Below are positions 23,993-31,838 of a stretch of 64,000 bases of DNA, piece by piece. Below the pieces are notes generated by a model. It did no database searches. It was not told where the DNA came from and was given only the letters and a program-made list of their open reading frames with translations. The position numbers and the translations under genes were made by a program. Position 1 is the first letter of the stretch, and the number at the start of each line of letters is the position of its first letter. Origin of the DNA: CAXBMB01 sp963976695. Its GTDB lineage: Bacteria > Pseudomonadota > Alphaproteobacteria > Kiloniellales > DSM-21159. Location: positions 130,440-194,439 of the forward strand of contig CAXBMB010000001.1 in assembly GCA_963976695.1 (NCBI GenBank). The letters are read 5' to 3'.

Positions 23993-25747
23993 TCAGATCG
24001 AAAGTCCGCGCTTGCGGCCCAGCGTCCAATCGATCCCGCCACCGGCGGTCACGGTGCCGGACACGGTCTGGCCGAGGTGCTTTTCGAGTTGCGGTTTCCA
24101 AGGGACGAGTTCGAAGCCCATCCCGTCATCGATCATGGCAAACCGACCCGAAGCGAGATCGAGCCGTTGGCGATAAGTCCCCGCCACGCTCTCGCCGCCC
24201 TCCGATTTACGGAACGGCAGTCCGGTCTTGTCCGAGATGCGTTTGGCGGTGGTGTCCAATTCGCGTGCGCGAAGTGTCTTCAGGAGATCGCGGTTGAAGG
24301 TTGTGCGTTGGCTTTGGTGGGACGCCAGACCTTGCTCGACGAGATGGTCGGCGCGTTTCTTCAATGCGTCACGCACCTCCGCCCCGAACCCGTTATGGCT
24401 GAGCGGCGCGCGGGTCTTCGCGACCGCGAGACGATCGACCCAGGTCGCGCCGTCGGCCTGGACCTGCCCATCGAGGGCGAGATCTGAGCGACCGACCAGA
24501 ACCATGCGTCGTGTCGTGCCATCTTTGCCGGTCCAACTTCGGGTTTCGACGATCCCGCTCGCAGGAGTATCGCCGGTCAGGTCGAGATCGCGGAAGCGCA
24601 GATGATGGAGGCGGCCATCAATTCCGTCGATGATGGCATAGGCCTCGCCGGTCAGCTCGTTGTGCAAACCGCGCTCGACCAGCTTGCCGAGAATGGGCGA
24701 AGTGGGCGCATTCTCGATGGCGAAGTCGGACTGCGCGCGAGCATGGCCACTTGTGGCGCGGTGCATGGTCTTGATGATGTCGCCCCGTACCGCGAGATCG
24801 CGCAGCGTCTCTTCCATACCGGGCTTCAATTGCCATACGGATGGCGCGAGCCGCTCGGCCAATCCGAACCGCTCCAATGTCTGGGCGCGTCCAATCATCC
24901 GGCGCTTTAATTCGCGGTCTTCGAGATCGGGCGCGCCGGGCCGCATGTCGGCGATGCCCGCCCCGTTATCGGCGTAAGCGCGAAGTTCGCGGTCCAATCC
25001 GGTCCAGCGTTCGGCTTTCACCTCCAGATCGAGACCAGCCGCGATCTCCTTCTCAGTGCGCGGGCCGAGCTCAAGCTGGACCAGTTGTTCTGCGCGCCCG
25101 CGCAGTCCGCTGGCGATGTAGTCGCGTGAGATGACGAGGTCTTTGCCGTCATCAGCCTTCCCGCGCACCAGGATGTGAACGTGCGGATTGTCGGTGTTCC
25201 AATGATCGACGGCGACCCAATCAAGTTCGGTGCCAAGATCGCGCTCGGCCTGGCCCATCAAGTCCCGCGTGAAGGCGCGCAGGTCTTCCATCTGCACTGC
25301 ATCTTCGGGCGAGACGATGAAGCGGAAATGATGACGGTCATCCTCACAGCGCGCGGCGAAGGCCTTGTCGTCGATCCCGTCCTGCTCGCTGTCGAACATG
25401 CCAGCATCGCGCCCATCCCGAGTGACGCCCTCGCGCTTCAGGTAGGTGATGTGCTTTGCGAGCGGTGCCGTCCGAAACTTTTGACCTCGATGGCGCACGA
25501 CGCGGGCGCTGACGACAGCGCGCCGGGCGGTTCGAGACAAGGAAGTCGAGGTGCGAACGAAGCACCCGCGCCCGAAGGCCGATCGCCCGGCACGCCCGCC
25601 TGCTGCCCTGAAATGGTGACCCGTATGACCTGCCTCGCGGGCGGCTTTCATGACCTGTCCGACGAAGCTCTTTGCTTTCTTAGCGCTGGTGCCCTTGTCG
25701 CGGATGCGGCCCGGCCGGACACGGAGATCGTTGTCGCGTTTGCTCAT
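23993..25747 (-). CDS. TraI/VirD2-like relaxase with DUF3363 domain (MOBP-type)
   Basis: 584 aa, start ATG 25747. The N-terminal relaxase domain includes the metal-binding three-His motif region (DWVAVDHWNTDNPHVHILVRG) and a candidate nucleophile Tyr (HITYLKREG, about residue 100 to 108, or the later YIASG). The C-terminal half is DUF3363 (GLHNELTGEAYAIIDGIDGRLHHLRFRD...). Members nick oriT and pilot the strand into the recipient. The basic N-terminus is rich in Arg/Lys, as usual. It is the first gene of traI-traG-copG and is directly preceded by the candidate oriT. Confidence 0.9.
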   Translation of the reverse strand: MSKRDNDLRVRPGRIRDKGTSAKKAKSFVGQVMKAAREAGHTGHHFRAAGGRAGRSAFGRGCFVRTSTSLSRTARRAVVSARVVRHRGQKFRTAPLAKHITYLKREGVTRDGRDAGMFDSEQDGIDDKAFAARCEDDRHHFRFIVSPEDAVQMEDLRAFTRDLMGQAERDLGTELDWVAVDHWNTDNPHVHILVRGKADDGKDLVISRDYIASGLRGRAEQLVQLELGPRTEKEIAAGLDLEVKAERWTGLDRELRAYADNGAGIADMRPGAPDLEDRELKRRMIGRAQTLERFGLAERLAPSVWQLKPGMEETLRDLAVRGDIIKTMHRATSGHARAQSDFAIENAPTSPILGKLVERGLHNELTGEAYAIIDGIDGRLHHLRFRDLDLTGDTPASGIVETRSWTGKDGTTRRMVLVGRSDLALDGQVQADGATWVDRLAVAKTRAPLSHNGFGAEVRDALKKRADHLVEQGLASHQSQRTTFNRDLLKTLRARELDTTAKRISDKTGLPFRKSEGGESVAGTYRQRLDLASGRFAMIDDGMGFELVPWKPQLEKHLGQTVSGTVTAGGGIDWTLGRKRGLSI

Positions 25748-25768
25748 GGCTGCACGAGCTCAGAAAAC

Positions 25769-25903
25769 GGTACGGCACGGCGAAAACCTAATGATGTCAG
25801 ACGACTAGGCTGACAAGCGGCACTATAGATGTTTCTGAAATGTGCGAAAAACCCAACAATACCAAAGCCGTACCGCCCGAGCGTGCCCGGCCTTTTATCT
25901 TGC
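25769..25903 (+). other. Candidate oriT with RP4-like nic sequence
   Basis: The gene-poor gap upstream of the relaxase holds TATCTTG at 25896-25902 followed by CCC, matching the IncP/RP4-type consensus YATCYTG|Y; the cut would fall between 25902 and 25903 on the + strand. An 8-bp inverted repeat GGTACGGC/GCCGTACC (25769-25776, 25867-25874) lies on the upstream side. By this polarity the strand would leave with the region to the right first. Assignment is by motif and position only. Confidence 0.55.
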
Positions 25904-25994
25904 CCTCCCGTCGTTGATCTCTCTCGCATTGCTCCGAACACCGCATTCCATACGAAACGGCACGACAGGACGGGGCGGAGCCAGAAAGCCGCGT

Positions 25995-26744
25995 TCATCG
26001 GTCTTCCTCCTCAGTTCGAGAGACGAAAAGAGGGTGAGCGGGTTCAATTGTCTGAGGGTCTGCGGCTCTTTGCGGCACCTGAGTTGGGGCTTCGGGAAGT
26101 TGCTCCGCTGAAGCATCGGCCTGCACATTTGGTGCAGATGAGGCGGGCGCGAAAAGGGGTGCAGTCTGCCATCTCGGTGCGGTCTGGCTGCGTGGGGTTT
26201 GCACCGGTGCCGCATTGGAGAAACCGAGCACGCGAGACAGCGCGGTGACGTATGCGCGGGTTTCACGGGGCAACGGGCGACCGGTTCTGAGATGCTCGGC
26301 ATAGCGTCCGGGTCCGGCGTTATAGGCTGCGAGGAACCCTGGCGGGCCGAAACGGTCGTACATCTGGCGCAGATAGGCTGTACCGCCGATGATGTTGTCG
26401 CGGCGATCGAACGGGTCCGTTCCGAGACGGTGAGCGGCGCGCAAATCGCCCCAGGTTCCCGGCATGATCTGCATCAGACCCATGGCTCCGGCGCGGCTGA
26501 CAGCGCGCGGATTACCCGCACTCTCTGCGCGCATGACGGCCCTGATCCAAGCCTCGGGGATACGGAAGCGCTGCGAAGCTTCTGCGATGTGCGCGTCGAT
26601 CTCTGAGGTCTGCGACTGTATGAGTGGTTGCTCAGGAACGGTATCCCGCGCGTCGGCGGGCGGTGGATTGGCGCAGCCGGAAAGTCCGCCAAGGGTCACT
26701 AAAGCAGCGATAAAACGCCGACCGGAAAGAGGAAGGATGACCAT
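25995..26744 (-). CDS. Lytic transglycosylase (VirB1-like), predicted lipoprotein
   Basis: 249 aa. Lipobox ALVTLGGLSGC at about residue 24, then an SLT domain (about 48 to 165): AWIRAVMRAESAGNPRAVSRAGAMGLMQIMPGTW with catalytic Glu in RAES, and FLAAYNAGPGRYAEHL. It cuts peptidoglycan to let the mating channel pass. The Pro/Ala/Gln-rich tail after about 165 has no domain. It follows the TraF peptidase gene by 3 bases on the same strand. Confidence 0.92.
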   Translation of the reverse strand: MVILPLSGRRFIAALVTLGGLSGCANPPPADARDTVPEQPLIQSQTSEIDAHIAEASQRFRIPEAWIRAVMRAESAGNPRAVSRAGAMGLMQIMPGTWGDLRAAHRLGTDPFDRRDNIIGGTAYLRQMYDRFGPPGFLAAYNAGPGRYAEHLRTGRPLPRETRAYVTALSRVLGFSNAAPVQTPRSQTAPRWQTAPLFAPASSAPNVQADASAEQLPEAPTQVPQRAADPQTIEPAHPLFVSRTEEEDR

Positions 26745-26747
26745 ATC

Positions 26748-27260
26748 TCAACCCTCCCGAACTTGGATCGGGACCGCGCGGCCGATGATCGTTTCGCGCG
26801 ACAACGGACCGAAATACCGCCCATCAAGGCTCGCTTCGGTGTCGGGATTTAGGAAGAATATCTCGTCGTCGGTGAGCTGCATGCAGCCCTGCCAAACGGG
26901 CAGCGGACGCTTGAAGCGGTCGCGCGGCTTTGCCCGCGCGACGGTTACCCCGTCGATACTGACGGTCACCCCGATGCGGCACACGCGCTGTCCCGGAAGG
27001 GCGGCGACATGCTTAATGAGCGGAACGTCCGCGCCGAGATAGCCGCGTGCCAGAAGCCAGTCGCCGAGCGGCGTTGGCGGTTCGAGGACGACCAGATCAC
27101 CGACCGCCGGAGTGTTAAGCGGCTGCACCGCGTAGAAGCCGATCGGCACGCTTGCCGACGCGTTCCAGATGAGCATGGGGGTGAAGCGGACGAATGCCGA
27201 GACCACGATGAGGCTGAGCCCGACAGCGCCGACGGCGAGCGTTTTGCGGTGCTGGGTCAT
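26748..27260 (-). CDS. traF: TraF, S26-family conjugative transfer signal peptidase
   Basis: 170 aa from ATG 27260 overlapping the stop of the DUF2840 gene. One membrane span (LAVGAVGLSLIVVSAFVRFTPML) precedes the S26 motifs: WNASASVPIGFYAV (nucleophile Ser in the ASVPIGFY box) and LIKHVAALPGQRVC (general-base Lys), with FFLNPDTEASLDGRYFGPLSRETIIGRA near the end. In RP4, TraF matures and cyclises TrbC pilin; the same task is likely here for the product at 18767-19102. Confidence 0.92.
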   Translation of the reverse strand: MTQHRKTLAVGAVGLSLIVVSAFVRFTPMLIWNASASVPIGFYAVQPLNTPAVGDLVVLEPPTPLGDWLLARGYLGADVPLIKHVAALPGQRVCRIGVTVSIDGVTVARAKPRDRFKRPLPVWQGCMQLTDDEIFFLNPDTEASLDGRYFGPLSRETIIGRAVPIQVREG

Positions 27261-27721
27261 GCGGCCAACGCGCGGCGCTTCAGCCACGCCTCATGCCGAA
27301 ACCGCGTGTACGGACGTGCATCGAGATTGCAGCTGAGGCGATTGTGGACGTGCCGCCAATGATCCGGGCAGACGTCTTCGGGTACGATGCCCCGGGCTTC
27401 GATCTGATCGACCACGAACAGCACCGCCTCGACCTTCGGCCAGCCAGAGAGGCGCAACAGACTGATCCCACCGGGCGTAACGAATGGAACGGTGGATATA
27501 CGCTCGCCGTGCGAAGCGGCTCGCAAGACATCGATCCGGCTCTCGATGGTGCCGTAGTCATTCGCGGCCCAGCGGACGAACGCAAAGATTGCGCCCGGAT
27601 CTACGCCGACGGTGCGTGTGGAACGGCTCTGAATCGCCTCTTGAACGATCTGGCCGAAGCGGAGCCAGCGTTCGATGCGGCCCTCAATCCAGGTCAGTTC
27701 GATAGTGGTCCGCGCGTTCAT
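27257..27721 (-). CDS. DUF2840 family protein
   Basis: 154 aa starting MNARTTIELTWIEGRIERWLRFG. The family is almost confined to trb-type ICEs and plasmids, where it sits directly upstream of traF, as here with a 4-base overlap. No catalytic motif can be seen; the protein is soluble and rich in Trp and Arg. Function unknown. Confidence 0.82.
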   Translation of the reverse strand: MNARTTIELTWIEGRIERWLRFGQIVQEAIQSRSTRTVGVDPGAIFAFVRWAANDYGTIESRIDVLRAASHGERISTVPFVTPGGISLLRLSGWPKVEAVLFVVDQIEARGIVPEDVCPDHWRHVHNRLSCNLDARPYTRFRHEAWLKRRALAA

Positions 27722-28002
27722 TGGCGCTTCTCGCCGCTATAGGCGGGTGAAATCGCGGCATGGCGTTTGGCGGGAAGAACGGTGTCGCCCGTGTTGTCGG
27801 ACGTCGAGCGTTTCTCGCCGCGCGTGACCCAGGCTTGCAGATCGTCGACCGCATAGACGACACGCCCGCCGATCTTGGAATAGCGCGGACCGGTGCCATA
27901 AGTGCGGTGCTTTTCCAGTGTGCGGCCGGATAGGCCGAGAAAGCGGGCGGCTTCGGGTGTTCTGAGATAGCGCGGCGGCAGGCCGGCATTGGGATCGGGC
28001 AT
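27718..28002 (-). CDS. Helix-turn-helix (HTH_17/AlpA-like) DNA-binding protein
   Basis: 94 aa. PPRYLRTPEAARFLGLSGRTLEKHRTYGTGPRYSKIGGRVVYAVDDLQAWV is an excisionase/AlpA-like MerR-type winged helix (residues about 10 to 60), followed by a polar tail. Such genes at this place may regulate transfer operons or assist excision; it is the only excisionase-like protein I see in the element. ATG overlaps nothing upstream; its stop overlaps the DUF2840 start (ATGA). Confidence 0.82.
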   Translation of the reverse strand: MPDPNAGLPPRYLRTPEAARFLGLSGRTLEKHRTYGTGPRYSKIGGRVVYAVDDLQAWVTRGEKRSTSDNTGDTVLPAKRHAAISPAYSGEKRQ

Positions 28003-28186
28003 GGGGTGCTCCTCTGGTCATCACGGCCCGTCGCGGGATGCGCCGGGCGGTCGATGGACAAGGAAGCGGAGAAGTGGCCGTGAGGGGGATGACGAAGATT
28101 TCGTAAGAAAATCGTCACCCCTGCCGCGGATGACGGTGCAGCGCGAAATTTGCATAGTTGCAATGCCGATGGAATGCGCTGGAAAG

Positions 28187-28919
28187 CTAACTCCGGCGTG
28201 AATAGCTCGCCGTCTTACCGTGGAGGAGCTGTCGATACCCGTCCATGACGAGGGCATGACCATAAACGGCAAGGCGTGCCACTTGTGCTTTCAGAGCGCT
28301 GGTTTTCCATGGTTCGGCTGCAACTCTGCGAGCTCCGAAATAGGTGATCGCGATGTCCCGCAGGTGCGCGCCGGATTGCCGAGCATCATCTGTTCTTAGT
28401 GCCGCGCCGATGCGTTTTCGGCGCTGAATCGTAAACCATCCGCGCGGTGTTCGTCCGCTCCACACAGCGTACAAGCGTTCTGCCGCTATCTGCCGGATAG
28501 ACCAGTCATCTGTCAGTGGAACGATGATTCCGAACGGTATCTTGCTCGTAATCGAGACGTTCGAAACGATGACAATGTCAGAGTCAAGACGTGTCCAATA
28601 TCGTCCTTTCCTGCCACGTCGTACGTCGAGAACCGCATGACTGAGGCGAGTTGGCGGAGTGCTTTCGTCCTCCAGAGCGACCAATGTGGTTGTAACCGCG
28701 GGTGCACTTGATGCTCTCCAATATACCCGAGCTTTCGTTGCCTTCAGATCAGGATCGACAGGGAAATCGCAATCCCCACGCGGCTGCGTCTCGTTCGGTC
28801 ATTGCCGGAAAGGCAGCGCGATAGCGTGGGTTGCGGCGCAAACATTCCCATGCGAGCCCTGCTGCATCGAGTTTTTCGATGTAATCATAGTCGCTTGCGT
28901 CTCGCCAATTCGACGTCAT
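28187..28919 (-). pseudogene. DUF6499-DUF2285 transcriptional-regulator-type gene with a frameshift
   Basis: The N-terminal part starts at ATG 28919 after GGGAGG and reads TSNWRDASDYDYIEKLDAAGLAWECLRRNPRYRAAF (DUF6499), then AAAWGLRFPCRS and stops at 28749. In the next frame FPVDPDLKATKARVYWRASSAPAV continues directly into the DUF2285 part that ends at 28187. Removing one base from the AAA run at 28764-28766 (TTT in the coding strand) restores GLRFPVDPDL and a single protein of about 243 aa, the usual length. So either a real indel inactivated the gene or the assembly has a homopolymer error. The downstream part could also start independently at GTG 28684. Confidence 0.8.
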
Positions 28920-29062
28920 GTCCGTCCTCCCTTTGCTATGCGCCGTGCGTCGGGCGCTGGGGACCAAACAATATGCTCGCGCTAAACGGGAATTCGTAGG
29001 GGGGCGAATGGCATACCGTGATGCGCCCACAGCATCACCGTGATTTTACGGCTGAAGCAAGT

Positions 29063-29329
29063 TCAGGATTGAACCAGAAGGTGTTGATAGCCCTGTTGGG
29101 TTATCCAATGGGCGCGAAGGAGATGGCTGTCACGAATACGGCGGGCGCGCTCTGGTTCTTCATTGGTGTCGATTCCAAAGAGGAGCAAAGAGATTTCAGA
29201 AAGCGCTGCGCCGTCGGCTTCGGCATCGAGCAAGCGAGCGTAAAGCTTTAGTTGGGTGCGATCGTATTCGGTAAGCGTGTCACTATTTGGCGGGTCGTCA
29301 GTAAAATTCCCGCTAGTCTGATCGCTCAT
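29063..29329 (-). CDS. Short DUF2285-type DNA-binding-like protein of ICE backbones
   Basis: 88 aa: TEYDRTQLKLYARLLDAEADGAALSEISLLLFGIDTNEEPERARRIRDSHLLRAHWITQQGYQHLL. This helical pattern (LYARLLDAEA..., IDP..EPERA, SHL.RA.W....GY..LL) recurs next to DUF6499/DUF2285 genes in trb ICEs and is annotated as DUF2285 or DNA-binding domain protein. A regulatory role is likely but unproven. It lies upstream of the frameshifted regulator on the same strand. Confidence 0.7.
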   Translation of the reverse strand: MSDQTSGNFTDDPPNSDTLTEYDRTQLKLYARLLDAEADGAALSEISLLLFGIDTNEEPERARRIRDSHLLRAHWITQQGYQHLLVQS

Positions 29330-29439
29330 TCTGTCCCCCTGCGGACGGCGTTACGCCCAAATGGTTAGTGCCTCATTTGCAGTGCCGCATGCAACTATCG
29401 ATCTGTAGAGAGATCGCAAGTCTGTGACAGACCGGCATC

Positions 29440-29487
29440 ATACGCTTCAACGTCGCGTATTATAGTGCGTCGCATTAAAATACGCGA
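29440..29487. promoter_or_regulatory. Iterated ATACGC half-sites upstream of the XRE regulator
   Basis: TCGCGTATT (29453-29461) and its exact complement AATACGCGA (29479-29487) are separated by 17 bases; a further ATACGC (29440-29445) pairs with GCGTAT (29455-29460) at 9-base spacing. Three half-sites just before the XRE start at 29506 suggest an autoregulatory operator serving the divergent pair of genes. Confidence 0.6.
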
Positions 29488-29505
29488 TAGTCCTTTGTCA
29501 GCTGG

Positions 29506-29718
29506 ATGGATATCCGGCAAACATTTGGGAACAATCTTAAGCACTACAGAAACTTAGCCAACATGAGCCAAGCGGCTTTGGCCGTGAAAATGGGCGTGGA
29601 CCGCGCCCATGTGAGTTCAATGGAGCGAGGACAGCAAAACGTCACGATCATCACGCTCTGGCACGCAGCTCTGGCGCTGGATGTGAAGCCAGCGTTGCTG
29701 CTACAAGAACGGGATTGA
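29506..29718 (+). CDS. XRE-family helix-turn-helix regulator, 70 aa
   Basis: IRQTFGNNLKHYRNLANMSQAALAVKMGVDRAHVSSMERGQQNVTIITLWHAALALDVKPALLL is a complete Cro/C1-type HTH (residues about 5 to 62) without any extra domain. It is divergent to the leftward backbone regulators and is preceded by clear half-site repeats. Small XRE proteins in this place are thought to keep ICE transfer genes silent; that is inference here. Followed by a hypothetical gene after 55 bases. Confidence 0.88.
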   Translation: MDIRQTFGNNLKHYRNLANMSQAALAVKMGVDRAHVSSMERGQQNVTIITLWHAALALDVKPALLLQERD

Positions 29719-29773
29719 GAAAGCGGCGACTAGGCGTTGCTTGATCATCGCTAGACACTAATCGGAGGGGCAA

Positions 29774-30313
29774 TTGGGGCGCGGTAAGATCAGTTCGGAG
29801 AAACGTGCGTCGTATAAGGAGATCGCGAGAAACATCGTCAATGCGGATCGTGCCGCACGGCGCCATGGCACTAGTCAGAATACGATCGGCTCAATTGAAC
29901 GAGCTCTCGTGGCAGCATTTCTTGATGGGCGAAAACATGATGCCGAACGAGAGGCTGAGACGGAAGAACTGACTTGGATACAGGTTCCACCGCGATCACG
30001 GGAAACCCTTTGCAACATGACATTCTGGTTCAGCACAAAGGTAGGAAACGGCGAGAATCGAGCGGATCGCATTGAATGTTTCTCGGAGAACGGCACGCAG
30101 CGTTGGAGCATTGTCGATGCTGACGGGAAGCGGCGCGAGCGTTCCGTAGCGGATGGATCTGTGCGTCCCCTCATCCGCCTGGGGTTAATCGACCAGATGC
30201 CCGACAATTCTGACCTTTACGGCCTAACAACAAAGGGACGGCAACTTTGCCAAGACTATTGGAAGCGATCCGACCAGGATGATCCGTCGCTTCCCAAAAT
30301 CAGCTTGCGATAG
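29774..30313 (+). CDS. Hypothetical protein, 179 aa
   Basis: Starts at TTG 29774 after a strong GGAGGGG. No family recognised. The first 60 residues are basic and helical (SSEKRASYKEIARNIVNADRAARRHGTSQNTIGSIERALVAAFLDG); the middle has a beta-rich stretch (LCNMTFWFSTKVGN); the end (IRLGLIDQMPDNSDLYGLTTKGRQLCQDYW) looks like a winged-helix wing and recognition region, so DNA binding is possible. It follows the XRE gene on the same strand and ends at a shared hairpin. Coding confidence comes from the ribosome site and open length. Confidence 0.65.
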   Translation: MGRGKISSEKRASYKEIARNIVNADRAARRHGTSQNTIGSIERALVAAFLDGRKHDAEREAETEELTWIQVPPRSRETLCNMTFWFSTKVGNGENRADRIECFSENGTQRWSIVDADGKRRERSVADGSVRPLIRLGLIDQMPDNSDLYGLTTKGRQLCQDYWKRSDQDDPSLPKISLR

Positions 30314-30321
30314 ACCGCTTT

Positions 30322-30347
30322 GCCCCGCCCGGTTTCCCGGACGGGGC
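30322..30347. terminator. Bidirectional hairpin between convergent genes
   Basis: GCCCCG (30322-30327) pairs with CGGGGC (30342-30347), and CCGG (30329-30332) with CCGG (30337-30340) around a TTTC loop, with one mismatch. It lies between the ends of the 179-aa gene (+) and the DUF736 gene (-). No clear U tract, so moderate confidence. Confidence 0.5.
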
Positions 30348-30357
30348 GATGGTCGGA

Positions 30358-30693
30358 TCACTCGCCGTTTTTGCGGCGGGCCCGCGACCAGATGAGGCTG
30401 AAGCTTTCTTCGCCGCCTTCGATGACGGTGTCGTCGAAGAGGTTGGCGTAGATCGGCTGGGTGAAGCTCGGATCGTCCAGCTTGAGGCTCAGATAGTCGC
30501 GATCCTCGTTCGAGCGCTTGGACCAGGCGGCACCGATTTCGGCGCGGCCCACGAAAACCCGGTGGGAAGGGGCGTTTTCGCCGTTGGTGCTGTCCTCGGG
30601 GACGATGCGAACGTTCTGCGCCTGCACGTTGAGGGTGACGATTTCTCCGACATACTCATTGCCGGTCTTTTTGAAGGTTCCGATGGTTGCCAT
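30358..30693 (-). CDS. DUF736 family protein
   Basis: 111 aa from ATG 30693, starting MATIGTFKKTGNEYVGEIVTL, the standard DUF736 opening; the frame upstream runs through a hairpin region and is not coding. DUF736 proteins are small, beta-rich and found in ICEs and plasmids of alpha- and betaproteobacteria, often beside DUF2493 and ParB-like genes. Function unknown; their placement in the leading region suggests a role in establishment in the recipient, which is inference. Confidence 0.87.
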   Translation of the reverse strand: MATIGTFKKTGNEYVGEIVTLNVQAQNVRIVPEDSTNGENAPSHRVFVGRAEIGAAWSKRSNEDRDYLSLKLDDPSFTQPIYANLFDDTVIEGGEESFSLIWSRARRKNGE

Positions 30694-31243
30694 GTCATTT
30701 CTCCTATTGGCTTTCGATCCCGCGCCCTTCGCGGTCTCGATGGCGATCGTCAGGACCGGGACGATCCGCCGACGCAGCCCCTGTGGCCCGCAGCGCAGCG
30801 AAGGATGCTGGGGCCGGACTTTCTTGCTTCGCGAGGAATGGGCGTAGCCCAAGGGAAGAAAGTCCGGACCCAGCGTTGCGGCTAAGGCGGTCGAGGCTTT
30901 AGCCGATCCCGGTCAGATCAGCCCATGGAGAGGCCGTGACGGACGCGGGTGACGAGAGCTTGGGATGGGAAATGACCGCCACCATCTGATCCGGCAATGC
31001 GCCGGCAACGGGTGTCGTGTGAAGACGTGTGTTGTCGTGCAGAAAGGCGGAAATCAGCATCGTCGGAAGAACTCGACACCAGCTGAAAACGCCCGCGTCC
31101 AACCGCTGCGTAATCACGCTCGTCGTTGCAGTCCCCATCAAAGCGCCCGCGCGAGGACACGAAACACATGCCTCCATTTGGCGATTTATTTCGACCAGCA
31201 TTCTGCGACTTCAAGACCTTCACACCGCTGTGGCGGCAGGAAC
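30694..31243. other. 550-base gap upstream of DUF736 without a supported gene
   Basis: Frames are open on both strands (about 80 to 240 codons), but none has a recognisable domain or good ribosome site, and they overlap each other. The stretch holds the large hairpin at 30807-30874. I treat it as a regulatory or structural region; a small unknown gene cannot be excluded. Confidence 0.45.
30807..30874. repeat. Large stem-loop, 19-bp arms, upstream of DUF736
   Basis: GCTGGGGCCGGACTTTCTT (30807-30825) is complementary to 30856-30874 at 18 of 19 positions. The 30-base loop contains an inner stem GGGC-GTA-GCCC (30840-30850). It lies 114 bases before the DUF736 start codon, has no U tract and no gene end beside it, so it is not an ordinary terminator. 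Confidence 0.75.
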
Positions 31244-31714
31244 TCAGCGATCATTCGCGAAAGGTTGCTCGCGCATAACCTGCGTTTGATCGACATCGTG
31301 CTCTTCCGGCGGTCCGGCGAGGCTTGCGATCCGCACCCAGGCCGTTCCCGCGACGACAATGCCGCCGATGATCGCGAAGGCCAGCGTCCAGCCCTCCGAT
31401 GCGCCGCCAATCTGCGACAGCCCTTTGATCGCGGAAAACCCGGCGATGCCTGCTGGCGCGGCGTAAATGCTCGCGATCACGAAACGCAACGGGACGGATT
31501 GGACCTTGGCGAAGATGACCTGACCGATGAGGAGCGTGAAGGTGCCAGCGAACAGTCCGGCCACGATAGCCGCCACTACGCCTGCTTCGGCATCATAGGT
31601 ATACATGCCGACGGTAGCGCCCACGAAGAAAGGCAGCGCGTAGACCGCGAGGCTGAAGAGAACATAGACGAGGAAACCGAGGCCGATGACACTTAGGAAG
31701 GCGGACATGAACAT
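31244..31714 (-). CDS. Small polytopic membrane protein of the ICE backbone
   Basis: 156 aa with four to five hydrophobic segments (FLSVIGLGFLVYVLFSLAVYALPFFVGATVGM; VVAAIVAGLFAGTFTLLIGQVIFA; LRFVIASIYAAPAGIAGF; WTLAFAIIGGIVVAGTAWV) and a polar C-terminus. Similar proteins occur between DUF736 and DUF2493 genes in trb ICEs, but no function is known. Located in the inner membrane by composition. Start could be ATG 31714 or 31708. Confidence 0.72.
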   Translation of the reverse strand: MFMSAFLSVIGLGFLVYVLFSLAVYALPFFVGATVGMYTYDAEAGVVAAIVAGLFAGTFTLLIGQVIFAKVQSVPLRFVIASIYAAPAGIAGFSAIKGLSQIGGASEGWTLAFAIIGGIVVAGTAWVRIASLAGPPEEHDVDQTQVMREQPFANDR

Positions 31715-31838
31715 GGGCGGTCTCCTCTTCGGGACTGCGCCTCCACCACCGCCACGGCGCTGGCAGAGTATAGCATGTTCGCGCCACTCACGGAATATTC
31801 TCGTGCAGCATGGCGCGATGCGCAGTAGGCATCACGGG

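Noticed and set aside
30899..31696. Overlapping open frames on both strands in the gap between DUF736 and the membrane protein
   Set aside because: No ribosome site or recognisable domain, and the frames contradict each other; the region is better explained by hairpin-rich regulatory DNA. Coding conservation across relatives would be decisive.
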